Part shown: in pieces, positions 6,861 to 15,233 of the stretch
Position numbering within the stretch: the stretch's first letter is position 1
How the letters are laid out: the number at the start of each line of letters is the position of its first letter
Assembly (NCBI GenBank): GCA_903827375.1
Contig: CAIKHZ010000359.1
Location: 1 to 44,297 of the forward strand
DNA length: 44,297 bases
Source of the DNA: Akkermansiaceae bacterium
GTDB taxonomy: Bacteria; Verrucomicrobiota; Verrucomicrobiia; Verrucomicrobiales; Akkermansiaceae
Direction: 5' to 3'
Position numbers and translations under genes: made by a program
The notes under the pieces: model-generated
What the model was told of the DNA's origin: nothing
Database searches by the model: none
The model's input: only the letters and a program-made list of their open reading frames with translations

Positions 6861-9614
6861 ATGGCATGGCTGATAGGCGGGTTGACAACACTGGCATGTT
6901 GCGCCGGGCTAGCTGCTCAAGACGTCGCTACGGTAAACTACAAGGTGGATCCGTCCAAGGTGGAAAACACCGTGGATGCAAGGATCTACGGGCAATTCCT
7001 TGAACACATATTTAACTCGGTGCATGGCGGACTGTGGGGTGATATGATTCTCAATCCTTCACTGGAAGCGCAGGGCGGAGGTGGCTGGATGATCAAGGAT
7101 GACTCGGTCATGAGCAGCCAGTTGATCACAGACCAAAAGCTGATTTTCGGTGATGACAAGTGGGGCGACTACGAGTTGACCCTGGAGGCTCGGAAGATCG
7201 AGGGAGCGGAGGGATTCATCGTGATGTTCCGGGTGGCCGACCCCGGCCGCTTCTATTGGGTGAATTTCGGTGGCTGGGCCAACCGTGAGCACGGCCTACA
7301 AAAAAACGGTGGGGCGATGGGCAAACACGCGAAAGGAAAGATCGAAAGTGGCAGGTGGTACAAAGTGCGGATCCGTTGCGAGGGACCCCGAATCCAAGCA
7401 TTTTTGGATGACCAACTCCTGTTGGATGATACTGACGCGGACGGCCCGATCCTCAAGGGCGCAGTAGGCCTGAACGGTTGGAATAGCAAAGTTGAGTTTC
7501 GCAATATCAAGGTGACGGATCTAGCCGGCAAGACATGCTTCATGGGCTTGCCGCCGCGCAATGCACTCGCCGCCAAACCCGCCTACTGGCAGTTCTTCGG
7601 CGATGCCACATTCTCTAACGAAGGAAGCGAACCGTTCAACGGCGCATCCTCGTTGCGCATTCACAGCCAGCAAGCGTCAGGCGAATCGGGTATCCGCCAG
7701 TCGCCCATGATGGTCCGCAAAGGCGAGCATTACACCGGCTCAATCCATCTGAAGGGTGAGGCCACAGCGGGGGTAAAAGTGCGCCTGCTGGATGACAAGG
7801 GCGATGAGGTGTTCGCGACCATCCTGCGCGATATCGGCCCATCATGGAAAAAGCTGGCCTTCGAGGTCACGGCCGACCGAACGGTGGAAAACGCCGTCTT
7901 CGAGGTGGCCTTGGCGGGCACCGGCGATGTTTCCCTGGATATGGTCAGTCTGTTTTCCAAGAGCGCTCTGAACCACGGCGGATTCCGGCCTGACGTGCTG
8001 CAAGCGATCCAGGATCTCAAGCCCGCCACAATCCGTTACCCCGGGGGTTGCTTTGCTTCGGCCTATCGCTGGAAGGACGCCATCGGACCACGCGAAAATC
8101 GCAAATATTTCCCTAACATTATCTGGGCCGATCAGGACCCTAACCAGATGGGCACGGATGAGTTCATGGACCTGTGCAAGCGAGTGGGCGCAGAACCGAT
8201 TCTGCCGGTTAACATGAACCTGAGTGTGCAGGAAGCCCTCGACTGGGTCGAATATTGCAATGGAGACGCCAGCACGCAATGGGGGGCTCAGCGCGCAAAA
8301 AACGGCCATCCAGAGCCCTACCACGTGAAGTTATGGGAAATTGACAATGAGACGTGGGGCATGGGACCCGAACGATACGGCGAGGTGGTTAGCAAATTCA
8401 GTCAGGCCCTGCGCGGCAAGGATCCCTCTATCAAGATCATCGCCTGTGGCGGCTATGGCTACGACGATGGCAAAGGCAGCTCTAACGGATGGAACAAGCA
8501 TCTTCTCGACAAATGTGCCAAGGACTTCGACTTCTTAAGCATCCACTATTACAACGGTATTATGTATGCGCAGGATTTCATCGATGATCCGAGGCGCTAC
8601 GAGGCCTACATGCGGGATGACGTCGGCAAGTTGATCAAGGACTCGGCCAACCCGTCCATCCGTATTTACTGCTCGGAATGGGGCATGATGAATGACGAGT
8701 GGTGCTCGGGACTCTACACCGGCGGCATCCTCAATGGCTTCGAACGGCAAAGCGAACTCGTGCCAATGACCTGCCCGGCGGTGTGGTTGCAAACAGTGTC
8801 GGCTAACAGGCAGCGGCCGCGCTGGGCCAGTTGCCTCATCCTCTTCGACCACAAAACATGCTACGGTGCCCCCTCGTGGGTCGTGGAAAAACTCTGGCGG
8901 GAACACTTCGCGCCAAAGCGCTTGCTCCTCGATGGCCCGGACCTTCCACTCAACACCGTGGCCACACAGAGCGAGGACGCTCACACGCTCTATCTAAAAT
9001 CCGTGAACCCAACAAAACATCCGGTCAACGTCAGACTAGCAACTTCCAAGGCCTTCACGAACCCCCAAGCCGAACTACTGGTGGTGAGCGGGCGGGAAAG
9101 CGATCGCAATAGCCTCGCTGAGCCGACGAAATTGGCACCCAGGCCACAACCGGTTCGGCTTGAGGCGGGCGTTATTTGTTTTACAATGCCAGCACTTTCG
9201 GCAGGGGTTCTGACGCTGAGATCAGCAGAGATAACAGAGCGTGAACTAGGTGCCTTCCAACGTCCCAAAGATGGACAGGACAAGAACTTCGCCGACAAAC
9301 GCGGAGAGGGCGTGCTGGCCGAAATTACGAAAATGGCGTCATTCGAGAAGTGGAAGACCTTTGAAGATAATTACGTCAAATTTAGCTACCCCGATCACGA
9401 GGCGATTATGCTCGAGGTCAAGACTAACGAGCCGATTGCCGTGGACGGGGACCGTGTTTCGGATGTCGATGTCTCATATTCCCGTGCCTATCGGCTCGTT
9501 GTGTCTGGAACGACTCTCACAGCCCTAATGCTCAGTGACGCTGTCTGGCTTGATGACGGTATGAGGATCCATTGGTACGCGGGGCCGAGGCGGAAACGAT
9601 GCCGGAGGACCTGA
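6861..9614 (+). CDS. Secreted GH51-type alpha-L-arabinofuranosidase-like protein with abnormal C-terminal fusion
   Basis: Predicted exported glycosidase acting on arabinose-containing polysaccharides. From the ATG at 6861 it begins with a Sec signal peptide (MAWLIGGLTTLACCAGLAAQ); in-frame ATGs at 6603 and 6786 give longer, less convincing N termini. In order: the GH51 N-terminal strand (DARIYGQFLEHIFNSVHGGLW), an inserted LamG/DUF1080-like beta-sandwich (about residues 75-225), a CBM-like sandwich (about 240-370), then the TIM barrel. The acid/base is Glu497 in WEIDNE and the nucleophile Glu606 in YCSEWG. A C-terminal beta domain ends at about residue 795 (LSAGVLTLR). The last ~120 residues do not look like GH51 and continue, after a probable -1 frameshift near 9578, into the next gene. 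Confidence 0.85.
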   Translation: MAWLIGGLTTLACCAGLAAQDVATVNYKVDPSKVENTVDARIYGQFLEHIFNSVHGGLWGDMILNPSLEAQGGGGWMIKDDSVMSSQLITDQKLIFGDDKWGDYELTLEARKIEGAEGFIVMFRVADPGRFYWVNFGGWANREHGLQKNGGAMGKHAKGKIESGRWYKVRIRCEGPRIQAFLDDQLLLDDTDADGPILKGAVGLNGWNSKVEFRNIKVTDLAGKTCFMGLPPRNALAAKPAYWQFFGDATFSNEGSEPFNGASSLRIHSQQASGESGIRQSPMMVRKGEHYTGSIHLKGEATAGVKVRLLDDKGDEVFATILRDIGPSWKKLAFEVTADRTVENAVFEVALAGTGDVSLDMVSLFSKSALNHGGFRPDVLQAIQDLKPATIRYPGGCFASAYRWKDAIGPRENRKYFPNIIWADQDPNQMGTDEFMDLCKRVGAEPILPVNMNLSVQEALDWVEYCNGDASTQWGAQRAKNGHPEPYHVKLWEIDNETWGMGPERYGEVVSKFSQALRGKDPSIKIIACGGYGYDDGKGSSNGWNKHLLDKCAKDFDFLSIHYYNGIMYAQDFIDDPRRYEAYMRDDVGKLIKDSANPSIRIYCSEWGMMNDEWCSGLYTGGILNGFERQSELVPMTCPAVWLQTVSANRQRPRWASCLILFDHKTCYGAPSWVVEKLWREHFAPKRLLLDGPDLPLNTVATQSEDAHTLYLKSVNPTKHPVNVRLATSKAFTNPQAELLVVSGRESDRNSLAEPTKLAPRPQPVRLEAGVICFTMPALSAGVLTLRSAEITERELGAFQRPKDGQDKNFADKRGEGVLAEITKMASFEKWKTFEDNYVKFSYPDHEAIMLEVKTNEPIAVDGDRVSDVDVSYSRAYRLVVSGTTLTALMLSDAVWLDDGMRIHWYAGPRRKRCRRT

Positions 9615-10243
9615 AGAAGGTGCTGCTGGGCTTCTTTCTGGAGAAAGCGAAAGATGCAGACGCGGACTTCGACGGGCTTTGCCAGGTCCTGCGAACTCTC
9701 GTTAGGCAGGGCGTACAGGATGAGCAGGCGCTCGATATCGTCCGGCGACGATTTGCAAGGGAAGGGGGACAGTGCGCTGCGTGGGTCCTTCATGAGGTCG
9801 GTCACAAGGAGGATGTTGACCTCTTCATCGAAAAAATTCGCGAGGTCTATCGGGTGGCGAACCAGAAACACGATGACAACATCGGCCTCAGTTCTGACCT
9901 TCACAACTGGCTCGCCTTCATCCCTGACGATGACGAACGCTATCCTGGCCTTTTGCGAGAAGGCCTCACAAGCCCGAATGCGTCGGTGCGGGAAGAGTCC
10001 TTGTTCTTTATACACACGGCGCCTTTTCCCCTGGATGAACGCCTGTCCTTTGTGCGCTCTGCCCTTCGCGATCCAAACAACGAAATCCGGCGCTTGGCTG
10101 CGAGATACTACGACCGCTCCGAGATGTCTGATAATGACTGGAACCTCCTCAAGGACGCCGCAGAACAGGAGAAAGACAAGTTTACCCTCAAGGAGATGAA
10201 TAAGGTGCTGGAGGGAAGGGAGAAGCAGCGGACCGGAAAATAA
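9599..10243 (+). CDS. HEAT-repeat-like protein of unknown function, probably the frameshifted 3' part of a longer gene
   Basis: The open frame runs from about 9572; the first ATG is at 9599. The product is helical, with repeated patterns such as RYPGLLREGLTSPNASVREESLFFI and LSFVRSALRDPNNEIRRLAARYY that resemble HEAT/ARM repeats. The upstream frame (end of the GH51 ORF) reads ...AVWLDDGMRIHWY and then turns into basic nonsense ending at 9614. Switching to the -1 frame at 9578 continues as RGAEAETMPEDLKK. The simplest reading is one ancestral gene made of the GH51 ORF tail (about 9230-9578) plus this frame, broken by one missing base. A real mutation and a sequence error cannot be told apart here. 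Confidence 0.55.
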   Translation: MPEDLKKVLLGFFLEKAKDADADFDGLCQVLRTLVRQGVQDEQALDIVRRRFAREGGQCAAWVLHEVGHKEDVDLFIEKIREVYRVANQKHDDNIGLSSDLHNWLAFIPDDDERYPGLLREGLTSPNASVREESLFFIHTAPFPLDERLSFVRSALRDPNNEIRRLAARYYDRSEMSDNDWNLLKDAAEQEKDKFTLKEMNKVLEGREKQRTGK

Positions 10244-10408
10244 ACCGAATCAAATCGTGCAGATGGCCCACGAAAAGGCGGCCGAGAGATCATTGGAGGT
10301 CGGTTGGAATGGCGGAGCTAGTGCGGAAGTTCATCTCTCTTTTGCTATATTTGTCCTTGTCAGACTATCATCAGCGGCGCTGAATCCCTCTTGTTCGGCA
10401 AGAAAATC

Positions 10409-11194
10409 ATGAAAAGAGCATCCTCAACTGTTAGGAACGGCATTATTTTCCTGCTAGTGGCTTTTTCAATCGCGTCATGCCTGGCGACACTTGTGGTATT
10501 GCGTGTGGCGATGCACTATTATACGGAAGCCAATGCAATTCGCCTTGATCCGCTTGGACTGAAACAACTGGAGGTTCCCAAGAATCATCGGCAGCCGAGC
10601 ATCGTCTTCTACGGTGACTCCCGTGCGGCCCAGTGGCCCAAACCCTCATGGGTTGCTGGCGAGTCCCTCAATCTCGGAATTGACGACCAGACCACCGAGC
10701 AGGTCCTACTTAGGTTCAATGATCATTTTGCACAGATCCGGCCTAAAGTCGTCGTGATTCAGGTCGGCATTAATGACCTGAAAGCCATTCCGCTGTTCCC
10801 ACTGAGTGAAGACAAGATCGTCGAAACTTGCAAAGAGAACATTGGGAAGATTGTTAGTCTCTGCCGGGAACGGGGCGCTCATGTAGTAGTGACAACCATT
10901 TTTCCTGTCGGGAAGTTGCCAATTGGGCGACGCATGGTATGGTCAGACCGAGTTGCACCTGCAATTGATTCGGTCAATCACTTTATCCTGTCTCTTGGAT
11001 CGGACGATGTAACCGTTTTCAATACTACAACCATCTTGACCGGCAAGGACGGTATCCTTATTTCAGCCTATAGCCGTGATTTTCTCCACCTTTCCGCCGC
11101 CGGTTATGAGAGGCTAAATGAGAAATTAAGAGATCAAATTGATTTGCTTCTCCAAGCAGCAATAGCCACAAATCCCGCCTCAAACAGAAAATGA
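10409..11194 (+). CDS. SGNH/GDSL-type hydrolase with N-terminal membrane anchor
   Basis: A 261-residue protein with one N-terminal hydrophobic segment (IIFLLVAFSIASCLATLVVL), so it is probably membrane-anchored with the enzyme outside the cytoplasm. The SGNH blocks are present: block I GDSR with catalytic Ser71, a glycine in block II (ESLNLGIDDQTT), block III GINDLK with its Asn, and block V DFLH with Asp224 and His227. This predicts esterase or deacetylase activity on a glycan or lipid, but substrate cannot be assigned. The ATG at 10409 is preferred to the TTG at 10391. The gene stands alone, with 165 bp before it and a degenerate region after it. Confidence 0.85.
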   Translation: MKRASSTVRNGIIFLLVAFSIASCLATLVVLRVAMHYYTEANAIRLDPLGLKQLEVPKNHRQPSIVFYGDSRAAQWPKPSWVAGESLNLGIDDQTTEQVLLRFNDHFAQIRPKVVVIQVGINDLKAIPLFPLSEDKIVETCKENIGKIVSLCRERGAHVVVTTIFPVGKLPIGRRMVWSDRVAPAIDSVNHFILSLGSDDVTVFNTTTILTGKDGILISAYSRDFLHLSAAGYERLNEKLRDQIDLLLQAAIATNPASNRK

Positions 11195-11351
11195 AAATTG
11201 CCTGAACCCGGAATGCCTCCTTGAGGCCCGGAGGATGCCGATGAGATTACAACGACTGTAAATCGACGGACTGCAATGTCCATATCTCATTCACCTTGCC
11301 TCCGTGCCGATCTCCGTCTCACCGCGAATGCCCCGGAAGATTACACCTGTC

Positions 11352-11403
11352 GCTGGTTCGAGCCCAGCCCCGCGCCAGGGGGTAGCTCAGTTAGGTAGAG
11401 CAG
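11352..11403 (+). pseudogene. tRNA-like remnants: a T-arm followed by a 5' half with D-arm
   Basis: Bases 11352-11368 form a perfect T-arm (5-bp stem GCTGG/CCAGC, loop TTCGAGC) followed by a C/G-rich acceptor-like strand ending in CCA at 11375-11377. Immediately after, 11378-11403 reads like the 5' end of another tRNA, with acceptor G run, TA, and D-arm GCTC...GAGC. Further on, CGGAT and ATCCT around a CTTCCCA loop (11410-11426) resembles a Gly(TCC) anticodon arm, but seven extra bases separate it from the D-arm. No complete cloverleaf can be folded, so these are taken as remnants rather than functional tRNAs. Confidence 0.45.
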
Positions 11404-11447
11404 TTATAACGGATCTTCCCAATCCTTGTCGCGGTTATGTGGGGAGC

Positions 11448-11488
11448 GCCGGCGTCCCGCCGGCAATGTTCGGCATCCTGCCGAACAT
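11448..11488. repeat. Double perfect hairpin, REP-like
   Basis: Two stem-loops lie side by side. The first, 11448-11464, has GCCGGC arms around GTCCC; the second, 11466-11488, has 10-bp arms (ATGTTCGGCA/TGCCGAACAT) around a 3-base loop. The pair interrupts the tRNA-like/rtcB remnant, as a REP-type mobile repeat would. Confidence 0.65.
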
Positions 11489-11496
11489 CCACCATT

Positions 11497-11676
11497 GAAA
11501 CGCTCTACTCCATCCGCAAACCCGACGGGCACGCCGGATATGGTGCGCCGATCGGATGCGTGATGGTATCGCCGACGCATATCTATCCGGGGCCAGTGGG
11601 GGTGGATATCAAGTGCTCAATGTCCCTGTTGCAGCTCAACATCCCAGAAGATGCCCTGGTGGACAAGGCACCCGAC
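11497..11676 (+). pseudogene. rtcB: RtcB (RNA ligase) N-terminal fragment
   Basis: The frame translates to about 60 residues containing DGHAGYGAPIGCVM, then PGPVGVDIKCSMSLLQLNI, which match the N-terminal RtcB segments with the HxGYG.PIG and GGVG.DI.CG-type metal/GMP-site motifs. Full RtcB proteins are about 400-480 residues. Here the match starts abruptly after the hairpins and is lost after about 11676, where the frame runs to a stop at 11718 without the rest of the protein. The conserved Cys-Gly of the second motif reads Cys-Ser. It is therefore a decayed fragment of an RNA-repair ligase gene. Confidence 0.6.
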
Positions 11677-11807
11677 GCCTATTCGGCATCACCGAGGCAG
11701 CCCGCAGCACCCGTATGATCACCGTGGTGGGGGCGTAGAAGTGCGCCAGCGGTGTTCTGTTCACTGGGGCGCAATCAGGGCGCGTTGAGGCCGCCGCCCC
11801 TACCGCG

Positions 11808-12905
11808 TTATTTGTCCGTGGCTTTTTCGATCTGGGCGATGAGTTCCTCTTTGGAAGGAGGGGTTGCGTGGGTGACAAAGAAGGCGGTCACTGCGTTGGC
11901 GATGACGAGGCGTTCCTTGAGTGACAAATCGCCGAGCGACGCGCAGAGGAAACCGCCATTGAAACTGTCGCCAGCGCCTGCCAGGCGGACGACGTTTGAT
12001 TGGCGCTCTTGGATGGCATAGGCTTCACCATCCACAGCACTGGAAGCGGCTGCAAATTCCGGCGTGTGGACAACCAGTTCATCGAAGCCGATTTTTTGAC
12101 GGGCGACGGTCAAGGCTGAGGAGATCGCCGCCGGTGTCAGTTCCGGGCGCTCGACGCCAATTCTTGAAAACAATTCCAACACCTCATGTTCGTTGAGGCT
12201 CAAGGTCATGGGGATTTTGCTGCTGAACGATTGGATCAACTCCAGGCTCTTGATGAAACTCTCGCTGGACTTTTTCTTGATGTCGGCGAAGTCGAAGAAC
12301 ATCCGGCGTGGCGGTGTGCTGGTTTCATACTGTTTCATGAAGCCACTGAAGAGTTCATCAAAGGCTGCAGTAAGCGACCAGTAGCCAAGTCCCAGGATAT
12401 CGACCCCTGCGAACATTTCCTTGAGTTTGTCTTCTCCGAAGTGCTTTTCAAAGTGCCCCCAAGTCAGGCTGGAGACCGCCTGGATATCACTCATCAGGAC
12501 CTTGCCGTCGCTGAACTCCAAAACAATCGTCAGGGCGGGGTCGCCGAGGGATGCTAACTCACACATGTCCTTGAATGGCTCGTAGGCCGGATCGAGTGCT
12601 TGGTTGCCGAATAGACCTGGCAAAAGGGGCTTGAGGCCCAAGCATCCGGCGACGCGGCCTGTGTTGATGGCAAAGCCACCCTCGCAACGGCGCTTTGCGA
12701 CGAGTTCGACGCCTACCCCGCCGTCTGCGCGCTCGACGAGGAGTTCGCCGAACTGCTTGAGGTTTTCCATTGGCGTGAACTCGGACAGGCTTTTCCGGAC
12801 TTCGACAATCACGTAGGTTTCATCGACGAAGCCGTCGCAACCGAGCAGGATTTTGCCGCGAACGTTTTGGAGGAAATCGGTGTATCTTTTCATGGTGGTG
12901 CTCAT
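11808..12905 (-). CDS. PfkB/ribokinase-family carbohydrate kinase
   Basis: A 365-residue kinase from the ATG at 12905 (an in-frame ATG at 12893 is equally possible; the ORF extension to 13292 is shadow of the next gene). The PfkB signature near the C terminus, VRLAGAGDSFNGGFLCA, contains the GAGDS anion hole and catalytic Asp. The N-terminal half has GCDGFVDET and a GGFAINTGRVAGCLGL segment equivalent to the sugar-binding GG.A.N motif. It probably phosphorylates a sugar or nucleoside; specificity is not evident, and it is somewhat longer than ribokinase. It follows a mutarotase-fold gene on the same strand with a 17-bp gap, so a two-gene sugar-utilisation operon is likely. Confidence 0.85.
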   Translation of the reverse strand: MSTTMKRYTDFLQNVRGKILLGCDGFVDETYVIVEVRKSLSEFTPMENLKQFGELLVERADGGVGVELVAKRRCEGGFAINTGRVAGCLGLKPLLPGLFGNQALDPAYEPFKDMCELASLGDPALTIVLEFSDGKVLMSDIQAVSSLTWGHFEKHFGEDKLKEMFAGVDILGLGYWSLTAAFDELFSGFMKQYETSTPPRRMFFDFADIKKKSSESFIKSLELIQSFSSKIPMTLSLNEHEVLELFSRIGVERPELTPAAISSALTVARQKIGFDELVVHTPEFAAASSAVDGEAYAIQERQSNVVRLAGAGDSFNGGFLCASLGDLSLKERLVIANAVTAFFVTHATPPSKEELIAQIEKATDK

Positions 12906-12922
12906 TGCTGGGGTTTGGGTAT

Positions 12923-13987
12923 CTATTTGAGAAAAATGGTATCGACGGCGTGATCGATGTGCGCGCCGCTGGCGGCTTGGAGGCGGATGCCGGTGTCTGT
13001 GCGCTGGATGCTTCGGACGGCATCGAAACCGGCGCTCAGAGGGGCGATGCCCATGATGTAGGGGATGCGGGTGCCTTTGCTTTGGGTGAGGGCAAGCGAT
13101 GTGGGCACGCCCTTTTCCTTCCAAGGATTGTCGGCCAGCGATGCGGCGAGACCGAGGTGGAAATAGGCGGTGACGTCCTCGATGCCGAGCACGCCGCGAT
13201 GGCGTCCGTTCCATGGGGCGTAGTGACGGCCGCCGTTCGAGTGCCACATCACGGTGGATGCGAGATGGGCAGGGTTTTTCAAGGAGAACCAAACGAACTT
13301 TTTATCAGGGAAAACGACGGCTGCCCAAGCGAAGTCGTCCGCGTCCTTGTGGTGGAGCATCACGAGGTCCTCGAAGCCCTCCCGGGCGGGGTAGCGGGTG
13401 AGATCGGACTTGCCGCCATTGGCCATGGGCACGCTGTCGAGGTGGCGGAACCAAGCGCCTTCTTTGAGTGAGCAATAGCCGCCTTGGACGGGGTTTTCGA
13501 ATGGAGCAGGGAGGACTTGTGCGAGGCGCAGTTTGCTGGTGGAGATGATGCCCGGTCCGTTGCGGGTGAAGTCGAGCATGGCGTGGTGTCCCAGGCACAT
13601 CCCACCTTTGAAACCCTCCAGCAGGTGGGTTTGGTAAAGGTTGGTCTCACCTTCACGGGCTTCGATGACCTTGGTGATTGTCCCGAGCCGGACGCGTGTC
13701 CGAAGCGTGGCGACCAAGCGCCCGCCTTCGGATGACTTCACTTTCCATGTGGCATTGGCGGACTCGCCGTGAGGTGGATGCGCCTCGCCGTGCCAGGCGG
13801 GCCCGGCCCCAAAGGGCGCGCAGAAGAAGTCCCCGCGCAATTCCCGGAGCAGGGGAATGAGCTTGACAGCCTCCGGTTTATCACACCACGGAGCGGTGGA
13901 GAAGGGTTCCACGATTTGGCGTCCGACGCGGAATTTAACTTTGCTGAGTTGCCCGCCAACGCGGGTGATGTCGAAAGTAACGTTCAT
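12923..13987 (-). CDS. Galactose-mutarotase-like fold protein, function unknown
   Basis: A 354-residue protein without signal peptide. The beta-rich sequence and segments GPAWHGEAHPPHGESANATW and WNGRHRGVLGIEDVTAYFHLGL resemble the aldose-1-epimerase/galactose-mutarotase superfamily, where His and Glu residues handle the sugar ring. No subfamily is recognised, so the call is to the fold only. It lies directly upstream of the PfkB kinase in the same orientation, suggesting a role in presenting or epimerising the sugar that the kinase phosphorylates. A 19-bp tandem repeat lies in its upstream region. It might instead be a non-catalytic sugar-binding protein. Confidence 0.55.
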   Translation of the reverse strand: MNVTFDITRVGGQLSKVKFRVGRQIVEPFSTAPWCDKPEAVKLIPLLRELRGDFFCAPFGAGPAWHGEAHPPHGESANATWKVKSSEGGRLVATLRTRVRLGTITKVIEAREGETNLYQTHLLEGFKGGMCLGHHAMLDFTRNGPGIISTSKLRLAQVLPAPFENPVQGGYCSLKEGAWFRHLDSVPMANGGKSDLTRYPAREGFEDLVMLHHKDADDFAWAAVVFPDKKFVWFSLKNPAHLASTVMWHSNGGRHYAPWNGRHRGVLGIEDVTAYFHLGLAASLADNPWKEKGVPTSLALTQSKGTRIPYIMGIAPLSAGFDAVRSIQRTDTGIRLQAASGAHIDHAVDTIFLK

Positions 13988-14016
13988 GGGGTGCTGCTGG
14001 TTGGTGTGGGGTGATG

Positions 14017-14054
14017 GCCGCTGAAAGTGTCAATAGCCGTTGAAAGTGCCAATG
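14017..14054 (-). promoter_or_regulatory. 19-bp tandem direct repeat upstream of the mutarotase/PfkB operon
   Basis: Two adjacent 19-base units, 14017-14035 and 14036-14054, share GCCG-TGAAAGTG-CAAT with three differences, beginning 30 bases before the start codon of the mutarotase-like gene. On the coding strand this places two CACTTTCA boxes one and a half to two helical turns apart. The position suits an operator, but no regulator gene is nearby. Confidence 0.35.
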
Positions 14055-14168
14055 GCTGGACTGGCAGGCGGGGAAATCGTGTCGAAATATCCAGTCGTCC
14101 GTCATTGGCGGGCAGCACCATGGTACTGCTAGCCTATCGATCAAGTAAATCTCTAATATCCGATCCTT

Positions 14169-14197
14169 GATGGGGTCAGTCCTCGCATTGTAACATT
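14169..14197 (-). repeat. Left terminal inverted repeat of the RAYT element
   Basis: A 29-base end containing GGGGTCAGTCCTCGCATTG. On the minus strand it supplies the last two sense codons and TGA stop of the transposase. It differs from the right end by one base. Confidence 0.75.
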
Positions 14198-15201
14198 TGT
14201 TCGAGGTGTTGCAGGTGTTTTCTCACTTCGTTGTGGTCGGCCGCCTGCCGGATCAGCCGGCTTACTGATCGATCGTGGCCCATTTCGAGTCTTTTTGCGA
14301 TCCACTGGTTACTGATCGAGGTGTGCGTGCGCAGCAGGGTTGCCAGCGCCACCTTGCGCGGGTCACCTTTGCGGGCGGAAAGCAACTTTTCGTCCTCATC
14401 GCACAACTCCAACTCCCTCAAGCCGACTGCGACCAAGCGCTCAGCCTCCCGCTCGCCGTGTGCAGCCACCGCCTTTCCGCTGTGGCTGCCACCCTTGCGC
14501 AACGCCTTGTTGCCTTTCTCCACCAAGGCCAGCAAGCGGTCCCGGAACGACTCATCGCCTAAGTACCAACCCCGGCGCAGCGCAGCGCTCGCCTCTGGCG
14601 AGAACTTCCCTCCATTCTCAGCCGCACGGGCCTCAAGATAATCCACATACGCAAGCCGACCCCGGGCATCCGTCGCGAGCTGGTGGGCCGCCAGTACGCG
14701 GTCGGAAACCTGCCAGAGAGGAGCTTTGCCAGAAAGATACGCAGGGAGGCTGCTCCATGCGTACCCGACGAGCTTGCCGTGTTCGCCGCCGGCCAACCCG
14801 GCGCGGGCGGCGTTGAGGTGGATGTAGTCCGCAACGACTTTGAATTGCGAAGCGTCGCCCGCGCCTGCCCCGGCTACCGGCACGGATTTGTAACGGCCTT
14901 GGAATACATGGCCTCTTCGACTGTGCAACCGGTTCCATGCTTGGCTGAAAGCGCCGAGCAACAGGCGCATGCCGGAGACGAGGTTGGGCTCGGGCGTTTC
15001 CAGCAGCAGATGAAAGTGGTTGCCCATGAGGGTCCAGGCATGTACACGCCAACCGCAGCTTCGGCACACCTCGCCTAGCCGGTGCAGGAACAACAGGGGC
15101 TCGTCCTTCACAACAAAAATGGCCTTGCCTCCGTCACCGCGGGCCATGACATGATAGACAGCCCCCGCATACTCGAATCTCAATGATCTAGCCATCCACA
15201 A
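14176..15201 (-). CDS. REP-associated tyrosine transposase (Y1_Tnp, HUH family)
   Basis: A 341-residue single-strand DNA transposase. The N-terminal Y1 domain begins SLRFEYAGAVYHVMARGDGG; the HUH metal motif is HFH at residues 62-64 in LMGNHFHLLLE; and the likely nucleophile is Tyr126 in ADYIHLNAARAGL, the usual RAYT tyrosine helix. The C-terminal ~150 residues form an extra helical region ending in a helix-turn-helix-like segment (ISNQWIAKRLEMGHDRSVSRLI), as in long RAYTs that carry a DnaA-C-like domain. All key residues are intact, so it may be active. The alternative start at 15195 drops only two residues. Confidence 0.9.
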   Translation of the reverse strand: MWMARSLRFEYAGAVYHVMARGDGGKAIFVVKDEPLLFLHRLGEVCRSCGWRVHAWTLMGNHFHLLLETPEPNLVSGMRLLLGAFSQAWNRLHSRRGHVFQGRYKSVPVAGAGAGDASQFKVVADYIHLNAARAGLAGGEHGKLVGYAWSSLPAYLSGKAPLWQVSDRVLAAHQLATDARGRLAYVDYLEARAAENGGKFSPEASAALRRGWYLGDESFRDRLLALVEKGNKALRKGGSHSGKAVAAHGEREAERLVAVGLRELELCDEDEKLLSARKGDPRKVALATLLRTHTSISNQWIAKRLEMGHDRSVSRLIRQAADHNEVRKHLQHLEQMLQCED

Positions 15202-15233
15202 ATCCTGCCCGGAAATCTCATCGAGTCAAGAAT

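Larger units (their letters stand above)
11195..11807. other. Degenerate non-coding stretch between SGNH hydrolase and PfkB gene
   Basis: This 613-bp stretch has no convincing intact gene. It contains tRNA-like pieces at 11352-11403, two adjacent perfect hairpins at 11448-11488 and a piece of an rtcB-like gene at about 11497-11676, each listed separately. The rest shows no recognisable feature. It looks like a decayed insertion or recombination site. Confidence 0.6.

Noticed and set aside
11378-11440. Functional tRNA-Gly gene
   Set aside because: Seven extra bases lie between D-arm and anticodon-like arm, the anticodon loop has an extra C, and no matching T-arm or acceptor strand follows.
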